Assembly (NCBI GenBank): GCA_963775295.1
Contig: CAVZIK010000006.1
Span: 1,178,001 to 1,242,000 of the forward strand
Source: JAMDEO01 sp963775295
Lineage (GTDB): Bacteria; Actinomycetota; Thermoleophilia; RBG-16-64-13
Length of the DNA stretch: 64,000 nucleotides
Direction of reading: 5' to 3'
Shown here: positions 1 through 8,488 of the stretch, piece by piece
How the letters are laid out: each line of letters starts with the position of its first letter
How positions within the stretch are numbered: position 1 is the first letter of the stretch
Translations under genes and position numbers: made by a program
Notes under the pieces: generated by a model
The model's database searches: none
The model's input: only the letters and a program-made list of their open reading frames with translations
What the model was told of the DNA's origin: nothing

Positions 1-1
1 C

Positions 2-658
2 ACTCAGCCAGGCCTACACGACGCGACCGCCGAAGACTTCACCCAGCAGATATCTGAGTTCAAGAAGAACGGCTGCGAGATCGCCTCGGGCATCGAGGTT
101 CCGCCGCTTTTCACCAACTTCTGGAAGCAGTGTCTGCAGCAAGGCTACCAGCCCAAGATCGCTTGGTTCGGCAAAGCACTCCTTTTCCACGAGACCCTTA
201 TAGCGCTCGGCGATTCCGGTATCGGTCTCTCGGACGAAGTGGTCTGGCACCCGACCTTCCCATACAAGAGCTCGCTGACGGGTCAGACTTGTCAGGAGCT
301 TGCAGATCAGTACACGGCCGACACCGGCGAAGGCTGGACCGAGCCCATAGGCCAGTACGGCAAATTCGAGTGGGCCGTCGATGTCTTCAAGCGCGTTACG
401 GACATAGAGAACAAGGAACTCTTTCCGCCGGCCATCCAGGCAACCAAGCTCGACACCATCAATGGGCTGGTCGACTTCACGACTCCAGTCAAGATGGGAA
501 CCGTTCATCCGGTGCTCAACGTGTTCAAGATCAAGATTGCCGCGGGTCAGTGGTACAAGACCGACAGCGGCCCGTGGCCGTACGATATCCGCTTGGTCTA
601 TTCGCCGGATCCCACCATTCCGACTCCGAGCAAATTGGAGCCAATGCAATACGCCTAA
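2..658 (+). CDS. ABC transporter substrate-binding protein, type I (LivK-like), 5' truncated
   Basis: The C-terminal 218 residues of an extracellular solute receptor are visible; the gene enters from the left edge, so the signal peptide and first lobe are missing. The reading frame stays open from base 2 to TAA at 656-658. The pattern is that of the Peripla_BP_6 family, which serves branched-chain amino acid or aromatic acid ABC importers: a helix with FKKNGCEIASG, then WFGKALLFHETLIALGDSG, and a C-terminal segment giving substrate-dependent 'kimKI..GQWYKTD'. The amidohydrolase follows 15 bases later, which suggests co-transcription and that the imported compound may be its substrate. The ligand cannot be told from this part. 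Permease and ATPase genes, if present, lie to the left of the window. Confidence 0.8.
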   Translation, partial: TQPGLHDATAEDFTQQISEFKKNGCEIASGIEVPPLFTNFWKQCLQQGYQPKIAWFGKALLFHETLIALGDSGIGLSDEVVWHPTFPYKSSLTGQTCQELADQYTADTGEGWTEPIGQYGKFEWAVDVFKRVTDIENKELFPPAIQATKLDTINGLVDFTTPVKMGTVHPVLNVFKIKIAAGQWYKTDSGPWPYDIRLVYSPDPTIPTPSKLEPMQYA

Positions 659-673
659 AGTAGGAGCATCTTG

Positions 674-1675
674 GTGAAGACGATAGATCTCGAGAATCAT
701 TTCGCCACCGAGTCGTGGCTGGAAGCCCTGCGTGAGAATCCGGGGTATCCCACCTATGCTGGTGAGGAGAAAGGCATCGGCTTCTCGGCCGATGCCTGGA
801 TGCCGCTTCGGGTGAGACCCAAGTTGGTCGACTTGGACGAGGGACGCATCAAGCTCATGGACGACGCGGGCGTGGACTATGCGGTCTTGTCGCTGGCCGC
901 GCCCGGCTGTGAGCAGCTTGAGGTGGAAACCGCCAAGAAAGTGGCGAGGGAGGCCAACAACACCCTCGCCGCAGCGATCAAGCGACATCCGGATCGTTTC
1001 GGAGGCTTCGCCGCACTGGTTCCGAAGGATCCCGAGTGGTCGGCCGACGAACTTGAACGGTGCGTCAAGGAGTTGGGCTTCCGGGGATGGAACACACATT
1101 CCAACTTCGGTGACTCCTATATCGACGAAAAGCAGTACTGGCCTCTGCTGGCTAAGGTGGAAGAGCTAAACATTCCCATCTACCTGCATCCGACCGTCCC
1201 CATCATTCCGGAGCTGAACAAGTTCGGAATGGTTCTGGGAGGCCCGACCTTCGGCTTTGGAGTCGAGGTCACGTACGCTTTTCTGCGCATGATCGTCCGG
1301 GGAGTCTTCGACGAGTTCCCCAATCTCAAGATCATCATGGGGCACTACGGCGAGGCCCTTCCGTTCCTCGTCGACCGGGTGGATCGCGCGTACATGCAGA
1401 ACCACAGCAAGCCCAATCCCGAAATCGGTCCCGGCAGCAAGGAATGGGCCAGTCACTACCTCAAGAAGAACCTGTGGGTGACTACGAGCGGAAACTTCCT
1501 GCCCGCAGCCTTCGTGTGCAGTCGCGACGGTCTCGGCATGGACAGGATCTTGCTCGGTACCGACTTCCCCTATGAGGATATGGTGCCGTCCATGGAGTTC
1601 CTTGCTTCGCTGTCGCTCACAGATGACGAACAAACCAAGCTATACGAGGCAAACGCAAGAAGCCTCGGATTTTAG
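674..1675 (+). CDS. Amidohydrolase family 2 (ACMSD-like) hydrolase/decarboxylase
   Basis: About 333 residues, the normal length for amidohydrolase-2 (PF04909) enzymes, which include ACMSD and gamma-resorcylate or dihydroxybenzoate decarboxylases. Visible metal and active-site landmarks are His in DLENHF near residue 9, the YLHP motif near 172, GHYGE near 224 and GTDFPYE near 298. Such enzymes act in the cytoplasm on aromatic or enol carboxylates. A TTG at 671 and a GTG at 674 are both possible; TAGGAG at 661-666 is 7 nt from the GTG but only 4 from the TTG, so I chose GTG. It follows a solute-binding protein gene closely, pointing to catabolism of an imported acid. A strong stem-loop follows the stop. 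The specific substrate is unknown. Confidence 0.85.
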   Translation: MKTIDLENHFATESWLEALRENPGYPTYAGEEKGIGFSADAWMPLRVRPKLVDLDEGRIKLMDDAGVDYAVLSLAAPGCEQLEVETAKKVAREANNTLAAAIKRHPDRFGGFAALVPKDPEWSADELERCVKELGFRGWNTHSNFGDSYIDEKQYWPLLAKVEELNIPIYLHPTVPIIPELNKFGMVLGGPTFGFGVEVTYAFLRMIVRGVFDEFPNLKIIMGHYGEALPFLVDRVDRAYMQNHSKPNPEIGPGSKEWASHYLKKNLWVTTSGNFLPAAFVCSRDGLGMDRILLGTDFPYEDMVPSMEFLASLSLTDDEQTKLYEANARSLGF

Positions 1676-1686
1676 GTCTTCTGCTT

Positions 1687-1718
1687 CCTGCGAACGGGCC
1701 TTCGGGCCCGTTCGCAGG
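1687..1718 (+). terminator. Stem-loop terminator with TTCG tetraloop
   Basis: A perfect 14-bp GC-rich stem (1687-1700 with 1705-1718) closed by TTCG lies 11 bases after the amidohydrolase stop. There is no long T run. Because the next gene ends toward it from the other strand at 1819, it may serve both directions. Confidence 0.75.
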
Positions 1719-1818
1719 CTAGGCTGCCGAAGAACGAAACCGCGGCTGCCAAGACACGCTGCACGCTGGCCGGCACGATGGGGCGTCCTCGGTCGTGGGT
1801 GTGCTCATGCCCTTGTCT

Positions 1819-2961
1819 TCACTGCCCCGCCAGATATTCTTCCAACACTTCCATGCCGGCTGCGAAATCTGTGCGGCCCAGGCCGAGCCTGAAGTGGCGG
1901 TCACCGTAGCCGTATATCGTCGACGGGAGCAGTAGGACCCCCGTGTCGCGTAGGACCATGTCGCAGAAGGCTTCTGCGCTTCGGGAGGTTGCCGCCGTTC
2001 TCGCCGCTGACGGGTCGTCCGACAGTCGGGGGAAGCAGACCGTGCCCGCTTGGGGTGGGATCCAGTTCATGGTCCGCGTATTCCGCGCAAAGAACCCGGC
2101 CGCGGTCTCGACATTGGCGGCTACCCGTTCGCGGTGCATATCCAAGATCGGCGCAGGGTTCCGAAGGGCGACAAGCGCCAACAACTCGCTGGGCGCCGGA
2201 GAGCAGATGGTCGTGTAGTCCTTGAGACCGGCCATTCTCCGGAGGATGGCCTTGTCATGGGCCGCGACCCAGCCCACCCTCAAGCCAGCCAAGCCGAAGG
2301 CTTTGGACATCCCCGCCAAGGATATCGCGCGTTCGCAAAGGTCCACGGCGGCTGGTAGCCGCTTCCCCGAGGAAGACTCCAACAGGCGGTACATCTCATC
2401 CGAGAAGACCCAAGCACCAACTCTTTCCGCCGACGCGATCATCCGCTGATAATCATCGAGCGACGGCAGCGCTCCGGTGGGGTTATGAGGGAAGTTCCAG
2501 ACCACGAGTTTGGTGTTCGGACGGACGAGTGTCGTCAAACGATCGGGATCGAAATGCCACTCCTCCGCCTCGTCCGGTTCCCAGTACACCACTTCGCATC
2601 CAATGGACAGCGCCAGTTGGTATAGCGACTGATAACCAGGAAACGTGCAAACCACGCGGTCCCCCGGTTCGAGGATGGCGTTCATTGCGAGGAAGATGGC
2701 CTCCTCGGGCGCGGCGACGAGGACTTCCTCGGGCGCGACGGTTTCGTAGGCCGCCGCCACCTGTTCGCGCAACTCGGGGAGGCCCTGCGACTCCGTATAG
2801 CCCAGGGTGAGCTCGCGCCAGCGCCTTGTTACGTCCGCGTCCGCCCGTTCCAGTAGATCTTGCAGCCCCAAGCCCTGGCAGTCGGAGGTAGAGAGCAGAT
2901 AGCGTGCACTGAACTCGTTCCGCGCGAAGAAACGCTCGAGGGTAAAGGGATCAGGAAGCAC
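1819..2961 (-). CDS. PLP-dependent aminotransferase, class I/II
   Basis: 380 residues with the fold-type I aminotransferase marks: LGYTESQG near 53, FPHNPTG near 157-163, the PLP-phosphate Asp in SDEMY near 188, the Schiff-base lysine at 220 in AGMSKAFGLAG, and the carboxylate Arg in GLRVGW near 228. It resembles the capreomycidine-synthase/aspartate-aminotransferase-like branch rather than AspC itself. Start is GTG at 2961, 15 bases after the IclR stop, so the two genes are co-transcribed. Neighbouring genes (amidohydrolase, MFS, second aminotransferase) suggest a small amino-acid catabolic locus under IclR control. The amino donor and acceptor cannot be assigned. Confidence 0.85.
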   Translation of the reverse strand: MLPDPFTLERFFARNEFSARYLLSTSDCQGLGLQDLLERADADVTRRWRELTLGYTESQGLPELREQVAAAYETVAPEEVLVAAPEEAIFLAMNAILEPGDRVVCTFPGYQSLYQLALSIGCEVVYWEPDEAEEWHFDPDRLTTLVRPNTKLVVWNFPHNPTGALPSLDDYQRMIASAERVGAWVFSDEMYRLLESSSGKRLPAAVDLCERAISLAGMSKAFGLAGLRVGWVAAHDKAILRRMAGLKDYTTICSPAPSELLALVALRNPAPILDMHRERVAANVETAAGFFARNTRTMNWIPPQAGTVCFPRLSDDPSAARTAATSRSAEAFCDMVLRDTGVLLLPSTIYGYGDRHFRLGLGRTDFAAGMEVLEEYLAGQ

Positions 2962-2976
2962 GCGGCAAGCTTCGAC

Positions 2977-3804
2977 TCAGTTCCAGGATCCGGGCGGCGA
3001 GAACCCCAGGAACGCCGACAGGCTGGCCGCCGTGGCCTTCACCGCCGCGGTGTGGGCTTGCCGAGCCTCAGGGGTGAACCGTCCCGCCGGAACGACTACG
3101 GCGATGGAAGCGACCATATCTCCGATCTGATCATAGACCGGCGCGGCCACGCCGCAGGTGCCTACGTAGCGCTCTTCGATATCGTAGGCGACCCCGTCGA
3201 CGCGGACCTGGTCCAGTTCACGCGCCAACGCCTCCGGATCCTTGATTGATGCCGGGGTGGAATGAGAGGGCATGTTGTGGATGATTCTCTCGCGCTCGGG
3301 CTCGGACTTGAAAGCCGCGAAGACTTTTCCGTTGCTACTGGCGGTGTAGTCGATAATGCGCCCGGGAGCCAGTCGCCGGCGGGTGGGGCGTGGCCCCGTG
3401 ATCATGTCGGCGCCTACGGGAAAGCCGTCGACTTCGACCGCGAGGATTACCGACTCCTTGGTCTTCTCTACTAGGTCCTCCAGATAGGGACGAGCGACTC
3501 GAACCAGATCGGAGTAGCTCTCCGCGACGTACATCGTGACCACCAGCGCGGGCCCCAGCCGGTAGCGGTTGGTCGCCTCATTGAAAACCAGGTATCCGGC
3601 CTCTTCCATGGTGCGCACCGTGCGCTGTGCGCTCAATCGAGGAATGCCGGTTTCGGCGACGATACCCTCCAGGTCCCATTCCGGGTGATCCTCATCGAAA
3701 AGCCCCAGAACGGTGAGGCCTCTGGAGAGAGCGCGTACCGTAAATCGGTCACTGTTTGCGGGATCGGCGCCAGTCGTGCGTTGAATACTCTCGTCTTGAA
3801 TCAC
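2977..3804 (-). CDS. IclR-family transcriptional regulator
   Basis: 275 residues. An N-terminal winged helix-turn-helix spans about residues 20-80 (alignment landmarks VRALSRGLTVLGLF and IPRLSAQRTVRTMEEAGYL), followed by the IclR effector domain with the typical GVAYDIEERYVGTCGVAAPV and a hydrophobic ligand-pocket strand near the C-terminus. Start is GTG at 3804 with an AGGAGAGGA ribosome site 8 nt upstream. IclR proteins usually control adjacent catabolic genes in response to an organic acid; the divergent MFS gene and the downstream aminotransferase are the obvious targets (inference). Confidence 0.9.
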   Translation of the reverse strand: MIQDESIQRTTGADPANSDRFTVRALSRGLTVLGLFDEDHPEWDLEGIVAETGIPRLSAQRTVRTMEEAGYLVFNEATNRYRLGPALVVTMYVAESYSDLVRVARPYLEDLVEKTKESVILAVEVDGFPVGADMITGPRPTRRRLAPGRIIDYTASSNGKVFAAFKSEPERERIIHNMPSHSTPASIKDPEALARELDQVRVDGVAYDIEERYVGTCGVAAPVYDQIGDMVASIAVVVPAGRFTPEARQAHTAAVKATAASLSAFLGFSPPGSWN

Positions 3805-3939
3805 CTTCGTGTTCCTCTCCTAGATCCTCCTACGATCCTTTCCGGCAAGCGCTCGTCTTATTCCACGGCCCGCACGGATTTAACTATACCGCGATAAACA
3901 CGCTTGTATTTGAGGTCCTCAGCGTTTCATACTACGCAG
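3805..3939. promoter_or_regulatory. Divergent IclR/MFS intergenic region
   Basis: The 135 bases between the regulator and the MFS start include the only AT-rich patch nearby (about 3878-3900, with TATACC and GATAAA as possible -10 boxes toward the MFS gene). An IclR operator would be expected here, but I cannot point to a convincing palindrome. If the GATAAA box is used, translation could begin at a nearly leaderless TTG at 3904. Confidence 0.4.
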
Positions 3940-5118
3940 ATGACTCGCTCAGTAAACCGCCCCACCTCTTTCGTTTCGCTGTACGCCACCACCTTTGTGG
4001 TCGGCGTGACTATGATCAGTCTGGGGCCTCTGCTGGATCCGATCCTCAAGGATCTCCGCATCCCACTCGCCCAGGGGGGTCTCATCTCGGTGGGGTTCGC
4101 CGTGGGCATGCTCATCGGCGTCGTGGCCTTGAACTTCCTGCTTGCCAGAGTCCCGGTGAAATGGGCCCTGGTAGGTGCCGCCTCTCTCCAAGCCCTCGGC
4201 CTGGTTGCTTCGGGATGGCTGGCTCAGGGACTGTGGTCTCTGATGCTGGCCTATCTTCTGGTGGGAACAGGCTGTGTTCTTCTCAACAGCCTGCCCGGCA
4301 TGTGGATCACCTGCCACATCAAGGTCGGAGCCGACCGGGCCATGGTCACCATGCTGGTCTTCTTCGCTCTGGGGATGATGGTCGCCCCGTTGCTCATTGG
4401 AGCAGCGCTGGGCTGGGGCGCGACCTGGCATTCTGTTCTGCTGGCTGAAGCGGTGATGTCGGTGGCGCTGGCGGTTCTGGTCGCGTTCTCCCCGGTCTCG
4501 GACATAGAGGGCCGGGAGAACCTTCGTTTGCGCCGTCTGCGGGAGGTTGTCGGGTTCAATCCGCGCCTCTTTGCGGCTGTGTTGACCGCTTCTATCTTCT
4601 ACATCGGAGCCGAATTTACGTTCAATGTTTGGCTAGCCAAATACGAGATCGACGTATTTGGAGTGGGAAAAACGCTCGCGGGCCTTGCTGTCACGCTGTT
4701 CTGGGTGGGGCTGCTGATAGGGCGTCTGGTTGTCATCCCTCTCACCAGACGTCTTCCGCCCGCGAGAATATTGATGGCGGGAGCGGCTGTGCTGGCCGTG
4801 TTCGCGTTGGGGGTGGCGCTCTCCGTATCCCCAGAGATGTCGATGGTGCTGTCCTTTTTCGCCGGTCTCGGGGCTTCGGCGGGATTTCCGCTCATCCTCA
4901 GCTTCTCGGCACGATTTCCCCGCTGGCACGCCGGAGTGGTCTTCTCGTCGGTGATCATGGCTGGCGCATTGGGCCGAATCATCTTCCCCTACCTCGTGGG
5001 GCCTTTGGCCGAGTCGTTGGGATTCCGCACTGCGATGGGTCTGGCCTTCGTCTTGGCCGCGGCTCTCTCATTGCTGACGTTGTACCTCCACCGCGTATCC
5101 GGTGAGGCTCAGGCCTGA
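3940..5118 (+). CDS. MFS transporter
   Basis: 392 residues with about 12 hydrophobic helices. The loop between helices 2 and 3 is recognisable (LLARVPVKWALVGAA), as is the central cytoplasmic loop near residue 190 rich in Arg/Glu (REVVGF). It is a single-polypeptide secondary carrier of the inner membrane. ATG at 3940 is taken as the start because it is directly before the first helix; TTG at 3904 would add 12 residues and neither has a good ribosome site. The divergent IclR regulator and flanking aminotransferases suggest it moves their amino-acid-like substrate, but the sequence does not reveal direction or ligand. Confidence 0.8.
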   Translation: MTRSVNRPTSFVSLYATTFVVGVTMISLGPLLDPILKDLRIPLAQGGLISVGFAVGMLIGVVALNFLLARVPVKWALVGAASLQALGLVASGWLAQGLWSLMLAYLLVGTGCVLLNSLPGMWITCHIKVGADRAMVTMLVFFALGMMVAPLLIGAALGWGATWHSVLLAEAVMSVALAVLVAFSPVSDIEGRENLRLRRLREVVGFNPRLFAAVLTASIFYIGAEFTFNVWLAKYEIDVFGVGKTLAGLAVTLFWVGLLIGRLVVIPLTRRLPPARILMAGAAVLAVFALGVALSVSPEMSMVLSFFAGLGASAGFPLILSFSARFPRWHAGVVFSSVIMAGALGRIIFPYLVGPLAESLGFRTAMGLAFVLAAALSLLTLYLHRVSGEAQA

Positions 5119-5147
5119 CGGCGATGGGCTGTCGGACGCGCATTATG

Positions 5148-5153
5148 TATACT
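5148..5153 (+). promoter_or_regulatory. Candidate -10 box for the second aminotransferase
   Basis: TATACT (5 of 6 consensus positions) lies in the short AT-rich gap after the MFS gene, about 35 bases before the GTG start at 5188. A clear -35 hexamer is not visible (TGGGCT at 5125 is weak). Confidence 0.4.
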
Positions 5154-5187
5154 CGCTGTTCCGTTGTTTGGAAGCGAGGTCGAATCG

Positions 5188-6486
5188 GTGAGGGCTAATC
5201 TGGTAAGCCCTTCATCTGCCCACCTTTCCTATGCCATCCGAGACATAGTGAAGTTTGCGGAAGTGGTGCGGCAGCATGGAGTGGAGATAACATGGGAGAA
5301 CATCGGTGATCCCATTGCCAAGGGCGAAAAGGTCGAACAGTGGATCCGCGACATCGTCCACGAGGTCATAGAGACTGAGGGTGCTTGGGGCTACTGTCCG
5401 ACTGAAGGCTTTTTGGATGTGCGCGAGGCCCTGGCGGCGCACGTCAATGCCCGTGCCGGCGCTCGCGTTACTGCGAACGACATCATCTTCTTCAACGGGG
5501 TCGCCGATGCGGTCTCGAAGGTCTACGGTTTTCTGAACTCGTACGCGCGTGTCATCGGTCCCTCCCCTGCGTATAGCACCCATTCCTCGGCGGAGTCGGC
5601 CCATTGCGCCATGCCGCATATCACGTACGATCTCGACCCTGAGAACGGCTGGATGCTCGATCTGTGCGATCTGCGGCGCAAACTTGAAGCGAACCCGCTG
5701 GTCTCCGGCGTTCTCATCATCAACCCCAACAATCCCACGGGCGCCGTGTACCCGGTGTCGTTGTTGGAAGGGGTGGTGGAGTTGGCCCGGGAGTTCGGGC
5801 TCTTCATCATCGCCGATGAGATCTATATTCACATGGTCTTCGATGGCGTGGACAGTGCTCACCTCTCCGAGGTCGTGGGAGAGGTTCCGGCCATCGTCAT
5901 GCGCGGTATCTCCAAGGAGCTGCCCTGGCCCGGATCGCGCTGTGGGTGGATCGAAGTGCTCAATCGCGACAAGGACGAGAACTTCGCCGCCTACATTGAC
6001 TCGGTGCTGGCGGCCAAGCGGCTGGAGGTGTGCTCCACGAGCGGTCCTCAGCTGGCTGTACCCCGCATTTTCGGCGATCCCCGCTACCCCGGGCATTTGA
6101 CCGAGAGGGCGCGCGTCTACGCAGCCCGAGCCGAGGAGGCTTATCGGATCCTCAGCGAGGTGCCGGGTATCAAGATTAATCGCGCCCAAGGTGCCTTCTA
6201 CATGACCGCCCTCTTCGAGGAAGGGCTCCTCTCTTCGAGACAGAGCCTTACGGTTGAAGACCCGGAGTTGCGCGAGATCGTGGAAAGGCAGGCGAGAGGT
6301 GCGGCTCTCGATGCGCGCTTCGTCTATTACCTCTTGGCGTCAACGGGCATCTGCGTCGTCCCCCTGAGCGGCTTCTGTTCGCCCCACCCGGGTTTCCGCT
6401 TCACGCTGCTGGAGACCGACGACGACAAACGTCTCTGGACGCTCAAGACCTTGGCCCAGGCGATCACTGATTACCTGAGCAGCTAG
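5188..6486 (+). CDS. PLP-dependent aminotransferase, class I/II (AlaA-like)
   Basis: About 432 residues. Fold-type I motifs are GAWGYCPTEG near the N-terminus, INPNNPTGAVYP, the PLP-binding Asp in IIADEIYIH, the catalytic Lys in RGISKELPWPGSRCGW, and the C-terminal GFRFTLLE with the carboxylate-binding Arg. The longer C-terminal half and the ISKELPWPG sequence are like alanine/glutamate-type enzymes of bacteria and archaea. GTG at 5188 is preferred over TTG at 5164 because a GCGAGG ribosome site sits 9 nt before it. It is the second aminotransferase of this locus, so the pathway may include two transamination steps or two substrates. Confidence 0.85.
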   Translation: MRANLVSPSSAHLSYAIRDIVKFAEVVRQHGVEITWENIGDPIAKGEKVEQWIRDIVHEVIETEGAWGYCPTEGFLDVREALAAHVNARAGARVTANDIIFFNGVADAVSKVYGFLNSYARVIGPSPAYSTHSSAESAHCAMPHITYDLDPENGWMLDLCDLRRKLEANPLVSGVLIINPNNPTGAVYPVSLLEGVVELAREFGLFIIADEIYIHMVFDGVDSAHLSEVVGEVPAIVMRGISKELPWPGSRCGWIEVLNRDKDENFAAYIDSVLAAKRLEVCSTSGPQLAVPRIFGDPRYPGHLTERARVYAARAEEAYRILSEVPGIKINRAQGAFYMTALFEEGLLSSRQSLTVEDPELREIVERQARGAALDARFVYYLLASTGICVVPLSGFCSPHPGFRFTLLETDDDKRLWTLKTLAQAITDYLSS

Positions 6487-6522
6487 GACGCGCGCCGAAA
6501 ACAAATCTCGCGGACCGGCGGG

Positions 6523-6993
6523 TCAGCCTGCGTCACCGACGCTCTCCACCAACTCAACGCAGATGCCGTCGGGGTCGCGGAAGTAGCACCATTTCCACGA
6601 AGGTCTGCCTGGATCGTTCACCGTACGCACTGGCGTGTGGAACCGTACTCCTGCTTCTTCGAGACGCCGGAACTCACTCTCCACGTCGTCTGTAAGGAGG
6701 GCGATGTGTGCAGAGCCCGCTACCGATGGGTCGCCGTGGTACGGGTTGCTGGGCGGCGTCACGTATTGGATGAACTCCACCCGAGCCTCTCCTAGGGCCA
6801 TGTCGGCAATGAGGATCTCCGCGGCGGCGCGCTCCGAGTCAGACTGGCGTCCCATGAGGGCTGTTCCCAAATCGGAGCTGCGCCGATGTTTGCGTCCCAA
6901 GAGACGCATTCCCACGACGCCCTCGTAGAACGCAATGGTTCGCTCGAGATCGGTAACCGTGAAGCTCGTGTGGTGTATGCCTGCAGCCGGCAC
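6523..6993 (-). CDS. VOC (glyoxalase/bleomycin-resistance fold) protein
   Basis: 156 residues forming the two beta-alpha-beta-beta-beta modules of the vicinal-oxygen-chelate fold. The first module begins GIHHTSFTVTDLERTIAFYEG, with a His metal ligand near 7; the second begins SAHIALLTDDVESEFRRLEEAGV and ends FRDPDGICVELVE, with the C-terminal Glu ligand. Members include methylmalonyl-CoA epimerase, lyases and dioxygenases. Start is GTG at 6993, three bases after the stop of the upstream gene, so translation is probably coupled to the cyclic-nucleotide-binding protein. Given the transcarboxylase elsewhere in the window, a methylmalonyl-CoA epimerase role is thinkable, but the sequence is not diagnostic. 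Confidence 0.8.
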   Translation of the reverse strand: MPAAGIHHTSFTVTDLERTIAFYEGVVGMRLLGRKHRRSSDLGTALMGRQSDSERAAAEILIADMALGEARVEFIQYVTPPSNPYHGDPSVAGSAHIALLTDDVESEFRRLEEAGVRFHTPVRTVNDPGRPSWKWCYFRDPDGICVELVESVGDAG

Positions 6994-6996
6994 GAC

Positions 6997-7509
6997 CTAT
7001 TGGGCGCACTTGTTCTCGATGGCGGCGATCCTCTTCGAGATCACGTTCCCCATGCCCTTGAGAACACGGTAACCGATGTGGTTGTTGATCTCGAAGATCT
7101 GCCTCAGCTTGCTGCCGTTGAAGGCGATCAACTTCACCTTCTCCGCGGTCAGAGCGGTGGCCGTGTAGATGTACGGGCCAACCAGAGTCGACCAGCCCAG
7201 TATCTGGCCGGGACCGAGTTCGTCAACCGGAACGTTCTGCCCTTTCGGGCCGCGAACGAAGAGAGTGACCCTGCCTTCGACGATGAGGAACAAGGTGGTT
7301 GCGGCGAAGCCCGCCTCGGTGAGATTCGCCCCTGCACCGAGTTCCTCGGTCTTGGCGGCGTGGGCGACCTGCTCGAGCTCTCGGTCGTTGAGCTCTTCGA
7401 AGATCTTGAACTTGCGTAGTACCTCCGAGTCTACCAGCACCTTGGTCTCCTTTTCCCGAGTCAGCCGACGGCCTGACGGACTACGTGGCACGATTGTACC
7501 CATTTCCAT
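6997..7509 (-). CDS. Cyclic-nucleotide-binding domain protein without DNA-binding domain
   Basis: About 170 residues. A single cNMP-binding beta-roll is visible from LRKFKIFEELNDRELEQVA to the helix ending ISKRIAAIENKCAQ, with LTEAGFAATTLFLIVEGRV and a degenerate phosphate-binding cassette (PGQILGWSTLVGPYIYTATA). There is no C-terminal helix-turn-helix, so it is not a CRP/FNR regulator but a stand-alone sensor. ATG at 7509 is preferred; further upstream codons would overlap the divergent gene at 7544. It is followed after 3 bases by the VOC gene. Confidence 0.8.
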   Translation of the reverse strand: MEMGTIVPRSPSGRRLTREKETKVLVDSEVLRKFKIFEELNDRELEQVAHAAKTEELGAGANLTEAGFAATTLFLIVEGRVTLFVRGPKGQNVPVDELGPGQILGWSTLVGPYIYTATALTAEKVKLIAFNGSKLRQIFEINNHIGYRVLKGMGNVISKRIAAIENKCAQ

Positions 7510-7543
7510 GCCGGGCTCATCACGCGTGCGGTAATCTGGGGCA

Positions 7544-8488
7544 ATGGGATTGGAAGAGCCAAAAATCGGCGAGCGAAGCGCAGCGGCGACCCGCATCCGC
7601 GAGAGTCGAGTGTTGGGTCTCGTTGTGAGCGGCGCGACCTACGTGGTGGCTTTTCTCGCCGCTGTCTTCGTTGTAAGGGCACTCCCTCTCGGGCATCCCT
7701 TGGCCCAGCTTGGAGTCGGCACGCTCGTGGCCACTGTCGTGGTCTTCGCGGTCTCGGTGATAACGGACAACTCAAGTGTCTACGATCCCTATTGGAGCGT
7801 GCAGCCGCTTGCCATAGCGGCCTACTATCTGTGGCGTTTGGGATCGGGACTGGGCTTCAGGGACGTGTTGGTCGCCCTTCTCGTCTTCCTCTACGCGGTT
7901 CGTCTTACGGCCAACTTCTATCGCGGGTGGTCTGGGCTGTCGCAAGAAGACTTCAGATATCAGGGCCTCCGAGAACGCTTCGCCAGGGCCTACTGGCCCG
8001 TGAGCTTCCTCGGGATCCATCTCTTTCCCACTGTGATGGTCTGGTTGGGGTGCTTGCCCCTGTACGCGGCACTGCGCTCCGGGACGCGGGGGATAGGCTG
8101 GCTGGACGGCACGGCCACGATTGTCTATCTGGGAACTGTGGGCCTCGCGTTCGTTGCGGACGAACAGTTGCGTCATTTCCGCCAAGATCCGGACAATAGG
8201 GGTAGGTACATCCGGAATGGGCTCTGGTCCGTCAGCCGTCACCCGAACTACCTGGGCGAGATAGGGTCGTGGTGGGCGCTGTGGTTGTTCGGACTTGCCG
8301 CCGGCCCCGGTTATTGGTGGACGGTCATTGGCGCGGTTGCGATCACGGTCATGTTCGTCTACGCCAGCGTTCCCATGATGGAGGCCCGGAGCCTGGCCAC
8401 CCGGCCCGGCTACGGGCAATACCAGGTGGAGACTCCCATGCTGCTGCCCAGACTCCGAAGAACGGTGAGTGAGAGACGTGCTCGCTGA
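7544..8488 (+). CDS. DUF1295 / steroid 5-alpha-reductase-like membrane protein
   Basis: 314 residues with about seven membrane helices. The C-terminal half carries the DUF1295 signature: DEQLRHFRQDPDNRGRYI, then GLWSVSRHPNYLGEIGSWWALW and a final EARSLATRPGYGQYQ. These motifs bind NADPH in the related 5-alpha-reductase and isoprenylcysteine methyltransferase-like families. The true substrate of bacterial DUF1295 proteins is mostly unknown. ATG at 7544 leaves 34 bases to the divergent gene. The downstream hydrolase overlaps its end by about 20 bases, implying one transcript. Confidence 0.85.
   Translation: MGLEEPKIGERSAAATRIRESRVLGLVVSGATYVVAFLAAVFVVRALPLGHPLAQLGVGTLVATVVVFAVSVITDNSSVYDPYWSVQPLAIAAYYLWRLGSGLGFRDVLVALLVFLYAVRLTANFYRGWSGLSQEDFRYQGLRERFARAYWPVSFLGIHLFPTVMVWLGCLPLYAALRSGTRGIGWLDGTATIVYLGTVGLAFVADEQLRHFRQDPDNRGRYIRNGLWSVSRHPNYLGEIGSWWALWLFGLAAGPGYWWTVIGAVAITVMFVYASVPMMEARSLATRPGYGQYQVETPMLLPRLRRTVSERRAR

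Noticed and set aside
14..1099. 361-codon minus-strand frame at the left edge
   Set aside because: Runs across two well supported plus-strand genes; composition is that of a shadow frame.
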